Positions 24,054 to 34,425 of a stretch of 36,200 bases of DNA are shown here, one piece after another. The stretch covers positions 1 to 36,200 of the forward strand of contig CABQHT010000018.1 in assembly GCA_902464035.1 (NCBI GenBank). The letters are read 5' to 3'. This DNA comes from an uncultured Collinsella sp. GTDB lineage: Bacteria > Actinomycetota > Coriobacteriia > Coriobacteriales > Coriobacteriaceae. The notes below the pieces were generated by a model. The model had not been told where the DNA came from, did no database searches, and saw nothing but the letters and a program-made list of their open reading frames with translations. The position numbers and the translations under genes are program-made. The first letter of the stretch is position 1. Every line of letters begins with the position of its first letter.

Positions 24054-24318
24054 TCTGTTTCGACTCGGGCCGTACATCATCTTCTTCAGGACGGGGGAGA
24101 ACGGCGAACCTGTCCATGTTCACGTTGCGGTCAAGCGCCCCACTGCCGAGGCAACCAAGATACGGCTTACCCGCTCCGGCGGATGCAAGCTGGCCCATAA
24201 CAAGGGCGATATTCCTGCTCGGGATTTACGCGATATCATGCAGTTTGTTTCATCTAACCATGCGCTGATTTGCAAACGCTGGAAAGAAACAACCGGTGGG
24301 CTGTCGTTTTACTGTTGA
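24046..24318 (+). CDS. DUF4160-like small protein
   Basis: The 90-aa product starts MPSLFRLGPYIIFFRTGENGEPVHVHV, matching the DUF4160 pattern (short start, 'I.F...E...PPHVHV'-like His-rich strand), then has KIRLTRSGGCKLAHNKGDIPARDLRDIMQFV. DUF4160 proteins are often paired with a small partner gene and have been suspected of being toxin-antitoxin components. The 8-bp overlap with the upstream gene fits that. The longer reading frame starting at 23872 is not real; ATG 24046 is the family start. Confidence 0.72.
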   Translation: MPSLFRLGPYIIFFRTGENGEPVHVHVAVKRPTAEATKIRLTRSGGCKLAHNKGDIPARDLRDIMQFVSSNHALICKRWKETTGGLSFYC

Positions 24319-24339
24319 GAATCGCTTGCTGGGCTTAGG

Positions 24340-24364
24340 ACCCCTAGCCCTTTAGGGGTTCTTT
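24340..24364. terminator. Terminator between convergent genes
   Basis: ACCCCTA (24340-24346) pairs with TAGGGGT (24353-24359), followed by TCTTT. It overlaps the last codons of the minus-strand gene at 24344 and follows the DUF4160-like gene by 22 bp, so it could act on either strand. Confidence 0.6.
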
Positions 24365-24820
24365 ATCCGGGCGCATTTGAATTTCGGACATGTGTAGTGT
24401 GGTGCCGCGTATATCGCATTCGAGTAGGCAGGTGCGTGACGGTCGGCCTAGGGTGCTGAGGTCGACACGATACGTCGCGCGGCTGTCCGTGTACTCGACT
24501 TGCTCGGCGCTGAGGGTTGCTCCGATTGTCAAGAAAGCGCCTGGTTCGGCATCGACAATCTTGGAGTCCTTTATCTTGACCTTGAACTCTTGGTAGAGGG
24601 ACGGGCTGTTGTAGTAAATGGTTCGGGTTCCATCGGTGCACTCATCGGTCGCTTCCCATTTGACGGTGGGCTGGTCCGAGCTGGCTACTAACAGTTCTGC
24701 TCCAAAGGCTATAGCGTGGGTGACGACAACCAGCAATGCCCAGCCGGCAAAGAGATAGATAACCAAATATAGAGCGGGGTGTTTTGAGCGGATGTTTTGG
24801 AGCGCGTCGGGGGCATTCAT
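24344..24820 (-). CDS. Hypothetical single-pass membrane protein
   Basis: A 158-aa protein with a TM helix at about 17-40 (LYLVIYLFAGWALLVVVTHA) and an exported domain with two Cys pairs (DECTDG; RTCLLECDIRG) that might form disulfides. I do not recognise a family. GGAGGTG precedes the ATG by 4 bp, supporting translation. It is a stand-alone gene. Confidence 0.6.
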   Translation of the reverse strand: MNAPDALQNIRSKHPALYLVIYLFAGWALLVVVTHAIAFGAELLVASSDQPTVKWEATDECTDGTRTIYYNSPSLYQEFKVKIKDSKIVDAEPGAFLTIGATLSAEQVEYTDSRATYRVDLSTLGRPSRTCLLECDIRGTTLHMSEIQMRPDKEPLKG

Positions 24821-24962
24821 GGGGCACCTCCAAATTGCTATCTATGACAATCAAATTATATCCTGTCGCCATGTGCGCCGCCTCGAGCAGCGGTTCGGCA
24901 TTTAGCAATTTAGTGGCACACATGAAATGCCGATTTCGGCTCTACTAGATTTGCTTGAGATT

Positions 24963-24996
24963 TTATGCAACCTTGCATAATTCGACCTTGCATAAT
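24963..24996. promoter_or_regulatory. Overlapping inverted and direct TTGCATAA repeats
   Basis: TTATGCAA (24963-24970) faces TTGCATAA (24973-24980). ACCTTGCATAAT then recurs at 24970-24981 and 24985-24996, 15 bp apart. They lie in the 338-bp gap between the membrane protein and ybaB. The arrangement suggests a protein-binding site or overlapping -10 elements (CATAAT). The rest of the gap has a possible TACGAT -10 (25078-25083) for ybaB and no further gene. Confidence 0.45.
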
Positions 24997-25158
24997 CTTT
25001 GCGTGCGGTTTGTATTGGAGGACATGTATATCGACTGAGGTGGCGTGTCCGCCCCGCTCGCTGGCCTCGCGCCGTGGTACGATTTTTGAGTTTGAAAGTC
25101 CCGCCGTGCTCCGGCTGCCCTTGCAGCTCGGCGTGCGGCCGCACGTAAAGGAGCCATC

Positions 25159-25479
25159 ATGGCCGGTATGAACATGCAGCAGATGATGAAGCAGGCTCGC
25201 AAGATGCAGGAGCAGCTTGCCGCCGCGCAGGAGAACCTCAAGTCCCAGACCGTCGACGCCTCTGCCGGCGGCGGCATGGTCAAGGTGACCGTTAACGGCG
25301 AGATGGAGCTCGTCAACCTCACCATCGATCCCGATGCGCTCGATCCCGAGGACGTCGACATGCTGCAGGACATGATTATGGCTGCCGTCAACGAGGCCGT
25401 TCGCGGCGTCAACGAGCTCGCCAACAAGCAGATGGGCGCCATCACCGGCGGCCTCAACATCCCGGGCATGCCGTTCTAA
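25159..25479 (+). CDS. ybaB: YbaB/EbfC-family nucleoid-associated protein
   Basis: The 106-aa protein matches YbaB/EbfC, a small DNA-binding dimer: MNMQQMMKQARKMQEQLAAAQENL helix, VKVTVNGEMELVNLTIDPDAL strands, DMLQDMIMAAVNEAVRGVNELA helix and a C-terminal G-x-IPGM tail. AAAGGAG precedes the ATG. It is paired with recR as in many bacteria and often lies just downstream of dnaX; here the two are separated by about 1.4 kb of small genes. Confidence 0.95.
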   Translation: MAGMNMQQMMKQARKMQEQLAAAQENLKSQTVDASAGGGMVKVTVNGEMELVNLTIDPDALDPEDVDMLQDMIMAAVNEAVRGVNELANKQMGAITGGLNIPGMPF

Positions 25480-25492
25480 GACGCGCATATAT

Positions 25493-26089
25493 ATGAGTTC
25501 TAACCATAGCCTGCAAAAATTGCTCGATGAGCTGGGCCGTCTGCCGGGCATTGGCCCCAAGTCGGCTCAGCGCATCGCCTATTACCTGTTGGAGGCTGAC
25601 GCCGAGGAGGCGCGCCGCCTGGCCGAGGCCATCCTGGAGGTTAAGCAGGAGGTTCACTTTTGCAGCCGTTGCTTTAACTACGCCACGGCCGACGAGTGCT
25701 CCATCTGCCAGGACCCGATGCGCGACACCACTCGCATTTGCGTGGTGGGCGAGCCGCGCGATGTCCAGGCGATCGAGCGCACGGGCAGCTACCACGGTCT
25801 CTACCACGTATTGGGCGGCGTGATCAGTCCCATGGACAAGATTGGCCCCGAGCAGCTGCACATTCGCGAGCTGCTGGCACGCTTGGGCCACGAGAACATC
25901 CACGAGGTCATCATCGCCACCAACCCCAATATTGAGGGCGAGACCACGGCGAGCTACCTGGCCCGCACTATCAAGCCACTGGGCGTTGAGGTGTCGCGTC
26001 TGGCGAGCGGCCTGCCCGTGGGCGGCGACCTGGAGTATGCCGACGAGCTTACGCTTGGGCGCGCCATCGAGGCCCGTCGCACGATTTAG
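25493..26089 (+). CDS. recR: Recombination mediator protein RecR
   Basis: The 198-aa protein acts with RecO/RecF to load RecA at gaps. It shows the N-terminal helix-hairpin-helix (LGRLPGIGPKSAQRIAYYLL), a C4 zinc finger (Cys57, Cys60, Cys69, Cys72), a Toprim domain (ICVVGEPRDVQAIERTG) and the terminal GLPVGGDLEYADELTLGRA block. It is full length. It starts 13 bp after ybaB, yet no Shine-Dalgarno sequence is visible (the bases are CGCGCATATAT), so translation probably depends on coupling to ybaB. Confidence 0.96.
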   Translation: MSSNHSLQKLLDELGRLPGIGPKSAQRIAYYLLEADAEEARRLAEAILEVKQEVHFCSRCFNYATADECSICQDPMRDTTRICVVGEPRDVQAIERTGSYHGLYHVLGGVISPMDKIGPEQLHIRELLARLGHENIHEVIIATNPNIEGETTASYLARTIKPLGVEVSRLASGLPVGGDLEYADELTLGRAIEARRTI

Positions 26090-26127
26090 GTGGCGAGCCT
26101 GCTCCTGCCATATGTTTTCCTCGCGAC

Positions 26128-26170
26128 GCACGGGGTAGTCATAATTTCCCCGTGCGACTGTAAGTTTGTT
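26128..26170 (+). terminator. Terminator after recR
   Basis: CGCACGGGG (26128-26136) pairs with CCCCGTGCG (26149-26157) around 12 nt, followed by a weak T-rich run (TAAGTTTGTTG). The remaining bases to 26260 show nothing coding. Confidence 0.55.
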
Positions 26171-26263
26171 GTGCAACAAAGATGCTTTGTATCCGCTTAT
26201 CGCATGGATGCTTCCACTCGCATCCTTAATTTGCCCATTCGTTGCGCAACCTTTTGGGTTCGC

Positions 26264-26319
26264 TGATACACTCAAATATGGATTCGAATGAATGCGCCGC
26301 TCCCGAGCGGCGTGTTTTT
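26264..26319 (+). promoter_or_regulatory. Extended -10 promoter with terminator-like hairpin in the leader
   Basis: TGATACACT (26264-26272) is an extended -10 element. Transcription would start near 26279. Only about 16 nt later a perfect hairpin CGCCGCT/AGCGGCG (26295-26301 with 26306-26312, loop CCCG) is followed by TGTTTTT to 26319, an intrinsic-terminator shape. The SD of the next gene begins at 26323, so the hairpin lies entirely in its 5' leader and may attenuate the downstream three-gene cassette. Confidence 0.5.
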
Positions 26320-26334
26320 GTTGGAGGAGAACGC

Positions 26335-27240
26335 ATGCGGCCCGGTGGCACTCAGACAAAGCGCGGCGCCGCGGTGCGCATGCGACGCCGACTGGGCTTG
26401 GCGCCGCGGGCGTACGCACTGCTGTCTTGCTCGCTGGTGCTGGTCATAGCTGGCGTTTCTGCCTATGGCATGACCGTGCCGTCCATGATACAGGCACATG
26501 CCGCACGCGAACCGCGCGTAGGGCATGAGGTCAAAAGTGACCTGGGCACCACGACTGGATATGCTTGGGCAAGCGTGGTCGCGCATATTGTGTTTGGCAC
26601 TGACGACGCGGACGGCGCCGAGGCCCCGGACAACGAAGTCACGCTTGCCAATGGCAAAACCATCGTGCTCACCAACACCAAGATCATCGATCGGTTGTCC
26701 AACAATAGCGTGGCGGCAACGGTGAATAAGGTCGAGCAGCAGAAGGAGCAGGACGCCCAGCAGTCCGGAAAGCCCGGTAGCTCGGATACTTCTGGCTCCG
26801 GCTCGGATTCGTCGAGTTCGGGCGGCGGCTCTGGGTCGGGTTCCTCTGCCGGAGGGTCTGGAAACGGCGGCTCGACGGGCGGCAACACTGACAACGATGC
26901 AAACTCCGGTGGCCTTTCCGCTGCTGAGGAAGAGAGCATTCACAGTTGGCTTGTGACCAAGTACAACATGCTCGACGGCTATGTTTCTCGTGCCAATGAC
27001 GTGGTTTCGACCTATAACTCTACGGGAGATCCCAGGCCGTGCGACAGCCTGGTCGGGGAGATGTTTGTCATTCGAGCCGAGTTCGGTCGTCAGACATTCT
27101 CGCCCCGGTCAAAGTGGTATCAGCAGTATGCCAATCTGTGGGGCTGTTACACCAACCTATGTCAATGGGTCGGCCATTACGGCGATGATGACGTCGCGCT
27201 CGGTAACTTCAACAATAACGTGGCGGCGCTTGCCCTATGA
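26335..27240 (+). CDS. Membrane-anchored protein with Ser/Gly-rich linker, first gene of a kinase-FHA cassette
   Basis: The 301-aa product has a basic N-terminus and a TM helix (about 26-48, YALLSCSLVLVIAGVSAYG). An extracytoplasmic region follows (VTLANGKTIVLTNTKIIDRL), then a very Ser/Gly-rich linker (about 145-187) and a C-terminal domain with four Cys (PCDSL, LWGCYTNLCQW). I do not recognise the family. GGAGGAGA (26323-26330) fixes ATG 26335; the longer frame from 26242 has no SD. It ends with ATGA overlapping the kinase start, implying a shared function, perhaps as kinase sensor or substrate (inference). Confidence 0.75.
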   Translation: MRPGGTQTKRGAAVRMRRRLGLAPRAYALLSCSLVLVIAGVSAYGMTVPSMIQAHAAREPRVGHEVKSDLGTTTGYAWASVVAHIVFGTDDADGAEAPDNEVTLANGKTIVLTNTKIIDRLSNNSVAATVNKVEQQKEQDAQQSGKPGSSDTSGSGSDSSSSGGGSGSGSSAGGSGNGGSTGGNTDNDANSGGLSAAEEESIHSWLVTKYNMLDGYVSRANDVVSTYNSTGDPRPCDSLVGEMFVIRAEFGRQTFSPRSKWYQQYANLWGCYTNLCQWVGHYGDDDVALGNFNNNVAALAL

Positions 27241-29072
27241 TGACCGATCTTGCATCCACCACACCACAATCGCTCGGTCGCGATCCCATGGTCGGCCTGC
27301 GCCTGGCGCGTATCGACGGGTTTGAGCCGGCCATTGCGCTCGGTCAGGACGAACTGCCTGCCTATCTGCGTCGTTTTACGATACTGTTTGCCGACGATGC
27401 CACCGTGCGCCGTGGCGGTATCGGCCGCGTGACGCGTGCCGTCAACGCCCAAGGCGAGGCCGTGGCACTCAAACAGCTCATCTTGCCGACGCGCGATGAG
27501 TTTGACGACGATGCCGCCCATGAGGCGCTGGTCGCCAAGTTCAAGGCGGCGTTTCGCGAGGAATACGAATGCCATCGCGCCCTTTCGGGCCTTAAGGGCT
27601 TTCCCCGCCTCTATGGCTGGGGCGAGGTTGACGGTGTGCCTGCGATTGTCATGGAATGGGTCGAGGGCGAGACGCTTGCCCGCTTGCGTTCGCGACTTGC
27701 CGTGGACGATGCCGGACGCCTGTCGCCGCTTGTGGCGGCGCGTCTGGGTCGCGACCTGTTCGATCTGCTCTGCCGCATGAGCCTGGTGGGGGAGGGCTTT
27801 GTCCATCGCGATATCTCGCCCGCTAATATTATGGTGCGTACGGCGCGTCTACCGCTTGACCGGCAGCTTGCCGAGGGCGCCTTTGACCTATGCCTGATTG
27901 ACTTTGGCTCGTCGCTGGCGCTCGAGCCTGCGTCGGCCGTGGCCGGTACCGGCGGCAAGGCATCCTTTACCGAGCGCTATGCCACGCTGCGTCGCGCGAC
28001 GGTGGCCTACGCTCCGCCCGAGATGCTCACCGACGATATTCCCGACCTGCGCGCTTTGCGTATGTCGCCGGCGATCGACGTCTATGCCGCGGCAAGCACG
28101 GTTTACGAGCTCATTGCCGGCGTCGCGCCATACGAAGCCGCGCCGAGCACTTCGGGTTCGCGCAAAAAGACGCGCGACATCGCGAGCCCCTACCGTCTCA
28201 AGATGGACACGCGGCCCGACTATCCCATTGGTGCCCATGCGCCCGGTTGCGATTTGACTCAGCTGCTTCGTCGTGAGCCCGATGTGGCGCTCGCCGCGGC
28301 TGAGCAGGCCCAGCAGTTGGGGCTTGAGCCGGATTCCGAGGAGCTACGCGATGCGCTGGCGTTTGTCGATGCCCAGCTGTTCGACGTGGTGATGGCCTGT
28401 CTATCCAGCCACCAAAAAGATCGTCCCGAGCCGGCGGCGGTCGAGGCGGCGCTCTCGGCGTTTTGTGACCACTATGCGCAAAATGTCGGTCGTTCGCTCC
28501 GCGGCGAGCCGCTCACGCCGTGCCCCATGGATGCGTCTGGCCGCGCGGTTCGTCGCGCGCTGATGGTCGGCGCGACGGTCGTCTGTGGCGTGGTTTGGGC
28601 TGTGGTCGTGGTTTCGGCCGCGCTGCTGGCGTCGGGCGCTCGCGTGACGGCGACTTTGGGATCGCTCGTGTGGTCTGGGTCGCTACCGGGTGTTATTGCC
28701 GCGCTGGCGTTGGCGCTGCCAGGCATAGCCGGCGTTGCCGCGGGGGCACTTGCGCGCGATCGGCGCTCGGGGTTCCTGCAGGGTGTGCTTGCGCTTTCTG
28801 CCTGCGAGGTTCCGGTGCTGGTTGTGGCTGCATGTAGCGTATTTTCCCAACGCGCCGTGATGGGCGGCCTTGTTGCCGCTCTGGTTGCAACCTATACGCT
28901 TACGTGGTTTTTGCTTGCGATGGGCTTTGCCTTTGAACTTCCCGTTTCGGCACCGCGACGCACAAAAGCCCAGAGGGCGACTCCGCTTGCCGGTGGAGCC
29001 GCAGCTGCCCGTACTTTTGGCGGACCTGTCGAAGTATCGTCCGATTCTATTTCTACGACCAAGGAGGCCTAG
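27237..29072 (+). CDS. Ser/Thr protein kinase with C-terminal membrane helices
   Basis: The 611-aa protein has an atypical kinase domain (about 45-425): VALK Lys79, VHRDISPANIMV (189-200) with a Ser in place of the usual Lys two residues after Asp, IDFGSS (221-226), YAPPEM (258-263) and DVYAAASTVYELIAG. The Asp-Ile-Ser-Pro variant is seen in some bacterial and aminoglycoside-kinase-like enzymes and may alter catalysis. Several TM helices follow (about 440-590) with a short cytoplasmic tail. It overlaps the preceding gene by 4 bp and is followed after 3 bp by an FHA gene, forming a second kinase/FHA signalling unit separate from the pknB operon. Confidence 0.85.
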   Translation: MMTDLASTTPQSLGRDPMVGLRLARIDGFEPAIALGQDELPAYLRRFTILFADDATVRRGGIGRVTRAVNAQGEAVALKQLILPTRDEFDDDAAHEALVAKFKAAFREEYECHRALSGLKGFPRLYGWGEVDGVPAIVMEWVEGETLARLRSRLAVDDAGRLSPLVAARLGRDLFDLLCRMSLVGEGFVHRDISPANIMVRTARLPLDRQLAEGAFDLCLIDFGSSLALEPASAVAGTGGKASFTERYATLRRATVAYAPPEMLTDDIPDLRALRMSPAIDVYAAASTVYELIAGVAPYEAAPSTSGSRKKTRDIASPYRLKMDTRPDYPIGAHAPGCDLTQLLRREPDVALAAAEQAQQLGLEPDSEELRDALAFVDAQLFDVVMACLSSHQKDRPEPAAVEAALSAFCDHYAQNVGRSLRGEPLTPCPMDASGRAVRRALMVGATVVCGVVWAVVVVSAALLASGARVTATLGSLVWSGSLPGVIAALALALPGIAGVAAGALARDRRSGFLQGVLALSACEVPVLVVAACSVFSQRAVMGGLVAALVATYTLTWFLLAMGFAFELPVSAPRRTKAQRATPLAGGAAAARTFGGPVEVSSDSISTTKEA

Positions 29073-29075
29073 GTC

Positions 29076-30014
29076 ATGGCATCTCAAGTTGAGCTCACCC
29101 CATGCGGGGCCATGTTTGACATCTTTAAGCGCGCGGCGCATCTGAGCCATATCGAGCTGTGCGGCTTGGTGCTTTCGTCCCGTCCGCTCGCCGACGGCCG
29201 CAGCCCGCAGAGCCGAGCCGCCGATCGTTCTTGGGTTTCCCGCTTTATCGTTCGCGCGCCGGTCGGCACGCTTCAGCAGCGCTACTTTGCCGAATACGGT
29301 ACCTCGGCTGCGCGTATTATGTCGCAACTGGCCCTGCGCCAGCGCAATCCCATGGACTCCACGGCTGTGATCAATATGGTGTGCGGTCCTGCAGGTGAAC
29401 CGATGGTACGCGCGCTCGAAGAGTGTCACCAGGACACGAATCTCTATCGCAACGCGCTCGATCGCCTGTCCCAGGCGGCGGAACTCATGCCCGCCGAGCG
29501 CGCCGAGGCCGTGCTGGTGCTGTTTGTCGCCGTCGGTTGTTCGGCGGATGTGCGGTCCTCGGTGAACTATGCCATCGACTACGCGAACGCGACCTGTGGC
29601 GGAGGCACATCCACGCCGCGTTCGCTTGGCATGTCGATGACCGCGGGCGAACGCGAACCCGCCCCGGCGCATCCGTTGGGCCTGCTGCGTGTGCAAAACG
29701 GCTTTGTGGTGAGTGCCCCGCGCTGGATTCAGCCGAGTGAGGAAGGTGTCGAGATCGGCGCGCTGGCAACGGGGGAGGGCGATATCACCGACGTCGGTGA
29801 TGACGTCTCGGCTCGCCATGCCCATATCTGGTGCGATGCTCAAAATACCTGGCACGTCGAGGACCTGTCGTCTACCAACGGGACCGTGGTGGTAAACGGG
29901 GTCACGAGCGTCTGCATCCAGGTCGAGCCCGGCCGCTCCGCCCAGCTCAATCCCGGCGACGAGCTCAAGCTCGGCGGCTCCACTACCTACGCCATCCTCT
30001 TCGGCGCCCTCTAG
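29076..30014 (+). CDS. FHA-domain protein
   Basis: The 312-aa protein has an N-terminal helical region of unknown family (about 1-170) and a C-terminal FHA domain (about 205-312) with VSARHAHIW and VEDLSSTNGTVVVNGV, the phosphothreonine-binding signatures; the first Gly-Arg strand is diverged. AAGGAGG (29061-29067) lies 8 bp upstream, inside the end of the kinase gene. It probably reads phosphorylation by the adjacent kinase. Confidence 0.85.
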   Translation: MASQVELTPCGAMFDIFKRAAHLSHIELCGLVLSSRPLADGRSPQSRAADRSWVSRFIVRAPVGTLQQRYFAEYGTSAARIMSQLALRQRNPMDSTAVINMVCGPAGEPMVRALEECHQDTNLYRNALDRLSQAAELMPAERAEAVLVLFVAVGCSADVRSSVNYAIDYANATCGGGTSTPRSLGMSMTAGEREPAPAHPLGLLRVQNGFVVSAPRWIQPSEEGVEIGALATGEGDITDVGDDVSARHAHIWCDAQNTWHVEDLSSTNGTVVVNGVTSVCIQVEPGRSAQLNPGDELKLGGSTTYAILFGAL

Positions 30015-30465
30015 CTGGCAGATAGGGACGTTCCTTTCCTGCCGGCACTTGGGGACACTCCTTGGCGCGCCAGAGCCAGTCGCCCGGGGATGGAGGGACC
30101 ATTTTGGCCCTTGGCAGTCACCCGAGGTAAACCTTTACCGCCCACCTATATTTGTCGAAATTACACTTGACGGCGGGGTACAATAAACCCGCATGCGGAT
30201 TTCCGTTGCGGGCGCTTCCCATCGCCGGGGCGTGCCCGGGAGCATCCGGCATGCGGCCTTTGCGGCGCTCGGTCATGTGCAAGACGGGCGGTCGGGCCTG
30301 TAGGGCGCATCAGCTGCCCCTCGCCTCGGCATACCTTCTCTCCACGCCATGTACCTGCTGCTCAGTCTGCCTGCCAGATGATTGGAAGCAACAACGAAAA
30401 TCCCATCACGCCAACATCCCGGCGATCGCCGGGGCCTGTATACCTATATGAGAGGAGAGGGGTAT
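30015..30465 (+). other. Intergenic region: REP-like repeats and long leader of the nifJ gene
   Basis: No gene is supported here. GGGACGTTCCTT (30025-30036) and GGGACACTCCTT (30052-30063) form an imperfect direct repeat, reminiscent of REP/RAYT-type intergenic repeats (inference). TACAAT (30179-30184) is the best -10 for the downstream gene, without a well-spaced -35; TTGACG at 30167 is too close. That gives a GC-rich, structured leader of about 280 nt. A perfect 16-bp palindrome CCCGGCGATCGCCGGG lies at 30418-30433, just before the SD. Confidence 0.4.
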
Positions 30466-34005
<3,540 letters not shown>

Positions 34006-34015
34006 GTCTCTCACC

Positions 34016-34140
34016 GCAGGATCTGAGGGCTGACCTTCGCGGACGTCCTCGGACATGAAAGAACCCCCGCTGCGCACTACGTGCGGCGGGGGTTCTTTCG
34101 TCCTGCGGAGTGTCCGCGAAGGTCAGCCCTCAGATCCTGC
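34016..34140. terminator. Terminator hairpin nested in a perfect 29-bp inverted repeat
   Basis: The outer arms 34016-34044 and 34112-34140 are exact reverse complements over 29 bp. Inside them a 14-bp stem (34057-34070 GAAAGAACCCCCGC with 34086-34099) plus a 5-bp CGCAC/GTGCG tip forms an intrinsic terminator ending TTCTTTC, symmetric enough to work on both strands. It starts 10 bp after the nifJ stop. The outer arms are far longer than termination requires and could mark a MITE-like insertion or a processing site. Confidence 0.85.
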
Positions 34141-34207
34141 TACGACTACGTCCTCGGATTGTGTGGGCGGATGAAGGACGTGGCTGTGGGGGTGCCTTGT
34201 CCCGGTC

Positions 34208-34246
34208 GCTGTTTCGCGGCTTTGCCGCGAAAGGCGCGTCACTTTG
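34208..34246 (+). repeat. 39-bp hairpin-containing direct repeat, left bracket of the ATPase module
   Basis: This stretch matches 35815-35853 at 38 of 39 positions (GCTGTTTCGCGGC ... GGCGCGTCACTTTG). It contains TTTCGCGGC/GCCGCGAAA arms around a 3-nt loop. The two copies flank the ATPase gene and its repeat array. Confidence 0.85.
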
Positions 34247-34324
34247 GGTATGGAGGGGGACTTGGTTGTTGCTGCCCTCTATGCTCTTACTGTTTCGGTG
34301 GCTTTGAGACCTCAGTGAAACTCG

Positions 34325-34410
34325 CTATTTGCCAATTTTTGTACTATTTAGGTCATTACTATCTCCCAATTTTTGTACTATTACTTGTAATTCTATCTGC
34401 CAATTTTTGT
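34325..34410 (+). repeat. Three direct repeats at exact 34-bp period upstream of the intact ATPase
   Basis: CCAATTTTTGTACTATT is at 34332-34348 and 34366-34382; a shorter copy CCAATTTTTGT is at 34400-34410. Each is preceded by CTAT(C/T)T(G/C) (34325, 34359, 34393), extending the unit to 24 bp, all in 34-bp register. The last unit ends 15 bp before ATG 34426, just before the SD. Geometry and copy number equal those of the array at 3218-3302, with a different sequence but a similar (C)CCA..TTT..GTA core. Confidence 0.9.
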
Positions 34411-34425
34411 CATTTAGGGGTTTTA

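Noticed and set aside
30167..30184. TTGACG plus TACAAT as a nifJ promoter
   Set aside because: The boxes are only 6 bp apart; the TACAAT may be real but this -35 cannot serve it.
30190..30465. Known riboswitch or structured RNA in the nifJ leader
   Set aside because: The leader is GC-rich and can fold, but I recognise no conserved riboswitch or SRP/6S core.
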